Assembly: GCA_036013505.1 (NCBI GenBank)
Contig: CP107851.1
Location: forward strand, 682,001 to 746,000
DNA: 64,000 nt
Source: Streptomyces sp. NBC_00510
GTDB taxonomy: Bacteria; Actinomycetota; Actinomycetes; Streptomycetales; Streptomycetaceae
Direction of reading: 5' to 3'
Under the pieces are notes generated by a model, which saw only the letters and a program-made list of their open reading frames with translations, had not been told where the DNA came from and searched no databases. Both the position numbers and the translations under genes were made by a program. Below, in pieces: positions 60,500 to 64,000 of the stretch. Within the stretch, counting starts at the first letter, position 1. Each line of letters starts with the position of its first letter.

Positions 60500-61447
60500 T
60501 CAGTCCTGGTGCGTGTGGGGTCCGTCCATGCCGCCGAGGACACTCGCGGAGGCGAGCAGGCGCTCACGCAGCCAGAGGTGTGCGGGGTTGGTGGTGTGAC
60601 GGGGATGCCAGTACATCCTCTCGTGGATGTCGGGCAGGGCGACGGGCGGTGGCAGGAAGCGGATGTCGGTTGTCGCGGCGGCGAGTTGGCGTGCCGCCCG
60701 CTCGAGGACCAGGCTGGCCAGGGACGTACCCCGGATCAAGAAGGGGACGAGGAGGAAACTCTCCACCGTGAACTCGATCCGGCGTGGGGTGCCGAGCCGG
60801 GCGAGGTGCTGGTCGGCCAGGTTGAGTTGCCGGTCCGGCCCGATGCTGTACACGAGGTGCGGAAGACGGAGATATTCGTCGATCGTTATTCGCTGCGCCG
60901 AACCGGCCGGATTCGCGGCGTCCACCGCGCACAGCCACTGGTCGCCGAACAACGGATACGACGGGAATCCGGTGTCGCCCATCAGTTCTTTCGGTTCGAT
61001 GATGAGGTCGGCCACATCGGAGTCGAGCAATTGCCGCGCATCTCTCGATCGGGGAAGGACGTGGATCGTCACCCCCGGGGCCTCGGCGGCCACCGCCTGG
61101 ACAAAGGGGCTCAGCAATACCAGCGTCGCGTAGTCGGACGCGCTGATGGAGAAGCTCCGCACATCCGTGGCCGGGTCGAATTCGGAACGCTGCGCTATGG
61201 TCCGCTCGACCAGGTCGAGGATCTCCCGTACGGGTCGCACCAGCCGCTCGGCCTCCGCCGTGAGCGCGAGTTCCCTGCCCTGCCGCACCAGGAGCGGGTC
61301 ACCGAACAGCTTCCTGAGGCGGGCGAGTGACGAGCTGGTCGCGGGCTGACTGAGGCCCAGACGCCGCCCCGCGCGGCTGACGTTGCGCTCGGACAGCAGG
61401 GCGTCCAGCGCCACGAGCAGATTCAGATCGACGTTCCGCAGGTTCAT
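60500..61447 (-). CDS. LysR-family transcriptional regulator
   Basis: A 315-residue LysR-type regulator. The winged helix-turn-helix is NLLVALDALLSERNVSRAGR then RLGLSQPATSSSLARLRKLF, followed by GDPLLVRQGRELALT. The effector domain resembles NodD/NahR/PcpR-type sensors of aromatic compounds (SFSISASDYATLVLLSP, RLPHLVYSIGPDRQLNLADQ). ATG 61447 (or 61450) is used. A longer frame from ATG 61504 would swallow the ATTC-N7-GAAT operator. It is divergent from the flavin reductase / HpaB operon, which it most likely activates. Confidence 0.9.
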   Translation of the reverse strand: MNLRNVDLNLLVALDALLSERNVSRAGRRLGLSQPATSSSLARLRKLFGDPLLVRQGRELALTAEAERLVRPVREILDLVERTIAQRSEFDPATDVRSFSISASDYATLVLLSPFVQAVAAEAPGVTIHVLPRSRDARQLLDSDVADLIIEPKELMGDTGFPSYPLFGDQWLCAVDAANPAGSAQRITIDEYLRLPHLVYSIGPDRQLNLADQHLARLGTPRRIEFTVESFLLVPFLIRGTSLASLVLERAARQLAAATTDIRFLPPPVALPDIHERMYWHPRHTTNPAHLWLRERLLASASVLGGMDGPHTHQD

Positions 61448-61466
61448 CATCCCTGACCAGTCCATA

Positions 61467-61494
61467 TATTCGCGGCGCGAATACCGTGAATTCA
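61467..61494. promoter_or_regulatory. LysR-type operator (ATTC-N7-GAAT) and a second palindrome
   Basis: TATTCGCGGCGCGAATA (61467-61483) is a perfect inverted repeat containing the LysR consensus T-N11-A in the form ATTC-N7-GAAT. TGAATTCA (61487-61494) is a second palindrome right beside it. Both lie in the 182-base divergent region between the LysR gene and the flavin reductase gene. Confidence 0.65.
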
Positions 61495-61629
61495 ACATAT
61501 CCATTTGACGGGTGTGTTGCGCAGATCATAGCGTCCCGGTCGAGCGGTGCGGCCCGGACGGCCGAAACTGCGTCAGGTTTCCCCTCCTGGGCGGTGGCAC
61601 TCGCGCCGTCGCCGGTTTGGAGAGATCGG

Positions 61630-62238
61630 ATGATGGAATCAGGAAATACCGGCGGCGGCCTGTGCGGTAAAGACACCGTGCGGCTCGACGCCGCGCCGCG
61701 GCCGCCGGAAAAGACGGCGGATGCCGATGCCTTCCGCTCGGCCATGCGCCGAGTGGTCGGCGGATTGGCCGTGGTGACCACCCGTCATGACGGCCGCGCC
61801 TGGGGAATGACCGTCAGCGCGTTCGCGTCGGTCTGTCTGGAGCCGCCGACGGTGCTGGTGTGCGTCAACGAGCGCACGGTCACCGCTGCGGACATCCACC
61901 GCGAGAGCCGTTTCGCGGTCAACCTGCTCAGCCTGGACCAAGTCCCCGTGTCACAGCTGTGCTCACGCCAGGGAACCGTGAAATTCGTCGACGACCACGT
62001 CCTCGCGGGCAGCGAGCTGCCGGCCGAGGTGAATTCGCCGGTGCTGCGGGATTCGCTGGTGACCTTCGACTGCGAGACGGCCGAGGCACGGCCCGTGGGC
62101 AGCCACCTCGTCGTCATCGGCACCGTGCGGGCCGTCATCGCGCCCGGCCTCCGCTCCCCCCTGCTGTTCGGGCAGGGACGCTACCAACGCGGCGTGGACA
62201 TGGAGGCGGTTCCGGCGATGACGGAGGCGGTGGCATGA
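61630..62238 (+). CDS. flavin reductase (HpaC-type) of a two-component monooxygenase
   Basis: A 202-residue flavin:NAD(P)H reductase. After a 30-residue N-terminal tail come the family segments FRSAMRRVVGGLAVVTTRHD, WGMTVSAFASVCLEPPTVLV and FAVNLLSLDQVPVSQLCSRQ, ending HLVVIGTVRAVIAP and PLLFGQGRYQRGV. It supplies reduced FMN or FAD to a partner oxygenase. ATG 61630 follows GGAGAG. The stop overlaps a 29-codon mini-ORF (ATGA), which in turn overlaps the HpaB-type oxygenase gene. Confidence 0.92.
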   Translation: MMESGNTGGGLCGKDTVRLDAAPRPPEKTADADAFRSAMRRVVGGLAVVTTRHDGRAWGMTVSAFASVCLEPPTVLVCVNERTVTAADIHRESRFAVNLLSLDQVPVSQLCSRQGTVKFVDDHVLAGSELPAEVNSPVLRDSLVTFDCETAEARPVGSHLVVIGTVRAVIAPGLRSPLLFGQGRYQRGVDMEAVPAMTEAVA

Positions 62239-62324
62239 CGCCGACCGGTCTGCCCGCCCGCCTGTACGGGGCCGCCACCTTCCACCGTCACATGAACGAC
62301 ACCACCACGGGAGACACGCCATGA
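62235..62324 (+). CDS. 29-residue mini-ORF bridging reductase and oxygenase genes
   Basis: From ATG 62235 this frame reads TPTGLPARLYGAATFHRH, then MNDTTTGDTP, and stops at 62322-62324. It overlaps the flavin reductase stop and the HpaB-type start, each by ATGA. Without it, the two genes would be 82 bases apart and uncoupled. I recognise no domain. It may serve only to pass ribosomes from one gene to the next, or encode a very small protein. Confidence 0.45.
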   Translation: MTPTGLPARLYGAATFHRHMNDTTTGDTP

Positions 62325-63919
62325 GGACCGGCAAGGAATACCTGGAGTCGCTGCGCGACGGCCGCAAGGTCTACGTCGGAGGCGAACTCGTCGAGGACGT
62401 CACCACGCACCCCAAGACCCGCGGATACGCCCAGGCGATCGCCGAGTACTACGACCTGCACCTGGACCCCGAGCACCAGGAGACCACCACCTTCATCGAC
62501 GGGAACGGCAAGCGCCAGTCGATGCACTGGTTCCTGCCGCGGTCGAAGGAGGACGCCGTCCGCCGCCGCAAGTACGCCGAGTTCCTGTTCCGGCACTTCA
62601 AGGGCGGCATCTTCACCCGCCCGCCGGCCGGTATGAACGTCGTCATGTTCACCCAGGTCGACGACCAGCAGCCGTGGGCCGAGAACTCCCGCTTCACCGG
62701 ACCCCGCCGCGACCTTTCGGGCAACATCCAGCGCCAGTGGGAAGAGGTCACCTCCAAGGACCTCGCGATCTCGCCCATGTTCGTCGACGTGCAGTTCGAC
62801 CGCGGCCGCGACGACGCGCTGGCCGAGACCCCCATGCTGCGCATCATGGAGGAGAACGACGAGGGCATCGTCGTCCGTGGCTGGAAGGCCATCGGCACCT
62901 CGCTCCCCTTCGTCAACAACCTCCTGATCGGCAACCTGTGGCGGCCCGGCCAGACGCCCGAGCAGACCATCTACGCGATGGTGCCGCTGGCCACTCCGGG
63001 CGTGACCGTGGTGGCCAGGGAATCGCGGGCCCAGCCCGACGCCGACCCCTACGACCGTCCGCTGGCGACCATCGGCGACGAGCTCGACGGGATGGTCTAC
63101 TTCGACGACGTGCTGATCCCCTGGGCACAGGTCCAGCACATCGGCAACCCCGACCACGCCAAGTGGTACCCGCAGCGGCAGTTCGACTGGGTGCACCTGG
63201 AGACCCAGATCCGGCAGTGCACGCACGCCGAACTCATGGTCGGCCTCGCGCTGCTCATCACCCAGGCCCTGGGCACCAGCCGCCAGCCCGTGGTGCAGTC
63301 GCAGCTCGCCGAACTGATCCGGTTCCGCGAGACCTGCCGCGCGTTCATGCTCGCGGCCGAGGAGACCGGTTTTGAGACCCCGGGCGGGCTGTACAAGCCG
63401 AACAACATCTACATCGACTTCGGCCGGGCCCACTACCTCGAGAACCAGCACGACATGGTCAACAAGCTGATCGACTTCTGCGGCCGCGGCGTGGTCATCC
63501 AGCCGACCAAGCGCGAGCTGGACGACCCCTACATCGGCCCCAAGCTGGAGGAGGCGCTGCGTGGTGCCGAGATCAGCGCCCGGGACCGGATCAAGATCTT
63601 CCGGCAGATCAGCGAGCGCTTCCTCACCGAGTGGGGCACGCGCCACGAGATGTTCGAGAAGTTCAACGGCACGCCGCTCTACCTGATCAACATGCTCACC
63701 ATGCAGCGCACCGAGTACCAGGTCGACGGGCCGCTCACCCAGCTCGCCCGCGACGTGCTGGGCTTCGGCGACACCTCCGAGCTGGGCCGGCGGGCGCAGG
63801 AGGCGGAGAAGGCCTCGCACTACGCCGGCGTGCGCTTCCAGCCCGGGTACGCCCGTGGCCAGGACGTCCACGAGGGCTACATCGGCCCTCGGCCGGAGGA
63901 GGCGGCCGATCGGCCGTGA
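62321..63919 (+). CDS. HpaB-type flavin-dependent aromatic monooxygenase
   Basis: A 532-residue oxygenase of the 4-hydroxyphenylacetate 3-hydroxylase family, which hydroxylates phenolic rings using reduced flavin from the reductase at 61630. Family segments are the N-terminal RTGKEYLESLRDGRKVYVGG, the HWFLPRSKEDAVRRRKYAEF region, ARESRAQPDADPYDRPLATI, then EMDG-like DELDGMVYFDDVLIPWAQV, and HTELETQ-like WVHLETQIRQCTHAELMVGL. GGGAGA precedes ATG 62321. The LysR regulator of aromatic-sensor type and the LysR operator fit induction by a phenolic compound. Substrates could be 4-hydroxyphenylacetate, phenol or a secondary-metabolite precursor. Confidence 0.93.
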   Translation: MRTGKEYLESLRDGRKVYVGGELVEDVTTHPKTRGYAQAIAEYYDLHLDPEHQETTTFIDGNGKRQSMHWFLPRSKEDAVRRRKYAEFLFRHFKGGIFTRPPAGMNVVMFTQVDDQQPWAENSRFTGPRRDLSGNIQRQWEEVTSKDLAISPMFVDVQFDRGRDDALAETPMLRIMEENDEGIVVRGWKAIGTSLPFVNNLLIGNLWRPGQTPEQTIYAMVPLATPGVTVVARESRAQPDADPYDRPLATIGDELDGMVYFDDVLIPWAQVQHIGNPDHAKWYPQRQFDWVHLETQIRQCTHAELMVGLALLITQALGTSRQPVVQSQLAELIRFRETCRAFMLAAEETGFETPGGLYKPNNIYIDFGRAHYLENQHDMVNKLIDFCGRGVVIQPTKRELDDPYIGPKLEEALRGAEISARDRIKIFRQISERFLTEWGTRHEMFEKFNGTPLYLINMLTMQRTEYQVDGPLTQLARDVLGFGDTSELGRRAQEAEKASHYAGVRFQPGYARGQDVHEGYIGPRPEEAADRP

Positions 63920-63932
63920 CGATGCCTCCCCC

Positions 63933-63980
63933 GGCCGTCCTGCGGCCCGGGGCCCGAGGGTCCTGGGCCGCAGGACGGCC
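63933..63980 (+). terminator. terminator after the HpaB-type gene
   Basis: GGCCGTCCTGCGGCCC (63933-63948) pairs with GGGCCGCAGGACGGCC (63965-63980), a perfect 16-base-pair stem with a 16-base loop, 14 bases after the stop codon. Confidence 0.85.
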
Positions 63981-64000
63981 CCGGCGGCGGGGGGTGTCCC

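Noticed and set aside
1..64000. CRISPR arrays, tRNA or rRNA genes, integrase or prophage genes
   Set aside because: Looked for on both strands while reading; no repeat-spacer pattern, cloverleaf, rRNA segment or phage module was recognised.

Overview
The window is high-GC DNA with strong third-position GC bias, GTG/TTG starts and ATGA/GTGA gene overlaps. Gene content (secreted sedolisin, GH92 mannosidase, WYL and HxlR regulators, SPW protein, and a cold-shock protein / DEAD-box helicase / CBS / SCO5918-type / MerR block) points to Streptomyces or a close relative. No rRNA, tRNA or CRISPR array was recognised.

Layout. 0.2-7.0 kb: a catabolic cluster (VOC ring-cleavage-type enzyme, FAD oxidoreductase, NTF2-like protein, fumarylacetoacetase-family hydrolase, two-subunit CoA-transferase, quinone-oxidoreductase-type enzyme). 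7.0-14.9 kb: a patch of small oxidoreductases and regulators full of decayed genes (truncated alcohol dehydrogenase, frameshifted beta-hydroxyacid dehydrogenase, fragments of a luciferase-type oxidoreductase, an MFS transporter and a Gfo/Idh/MocA enzyme), with an intact secreted NTF2-like / Gfo-Idh-MocA pair. 14.9-18.0 kb: thiamin salvage operon cytX-thiM-thiE behind a TPP riboswitch. 18.1-19.1 kb: a probable toxin-antitoxin pair with an AbiEii-type nucleotidyltransferase. 19.4-22.0 kb: glutaryl-CoA-dehydrogenase-like enzyme plus class III CoA-transferase, behind a triple palindrome.

22.5-34.0 kb is the most striking part: two giant convergent secreted proteins. One is a sedolisin protease with Kelch and carbohydrate-binding-like modules. 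The other is a 2334-residue fusion of a GH92 mannosidase domain, in which the usual acid Glu appears to be Gln, with a complete PAP2 phosphatase domain. Each gene is preceded by a similar palindrome (GACAACGTTRTC). I propose they form a co-regulated system for fungal phosphomannan and mannoprotein, with the GH92 and PAP2 domains acting in sequence on mannosyl-phosphate side chains.

35.0-37.8 kb: a three-component P450 system whose ferredoxin gene carries a frameshift. 38.0-45.6 kb: a GntR(YtrA)-type regulator with a membrane protein behind a three-site operator, a methyltransferase, and a two-component system divergent from an ABC exporter. 45.6-46.9 kb: a dead IS630-family element that has cut a methyltransferase gene. 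46.9-53.4 kb: small hydrolases, VOC proteins and regulators, several of them broken. 53.6-60.3 kb: conserved chromosomal genes (cold-shock protein, DEAD-box helicase, CBS, SCO5918-type, MerR, SPFH/NfeD, SPW). 60.5-63.9 kb: a LysR regulator divergent from a two-component flavin monooxygenase (flavin reductase, a 29-residue mini-ORF, HpaB-type oxygenase).

The density of remnants between 5 and 53 kb suggests an accessory, rearranging region. Two lesions are single-base frameshifts that could also be sequencing errors.
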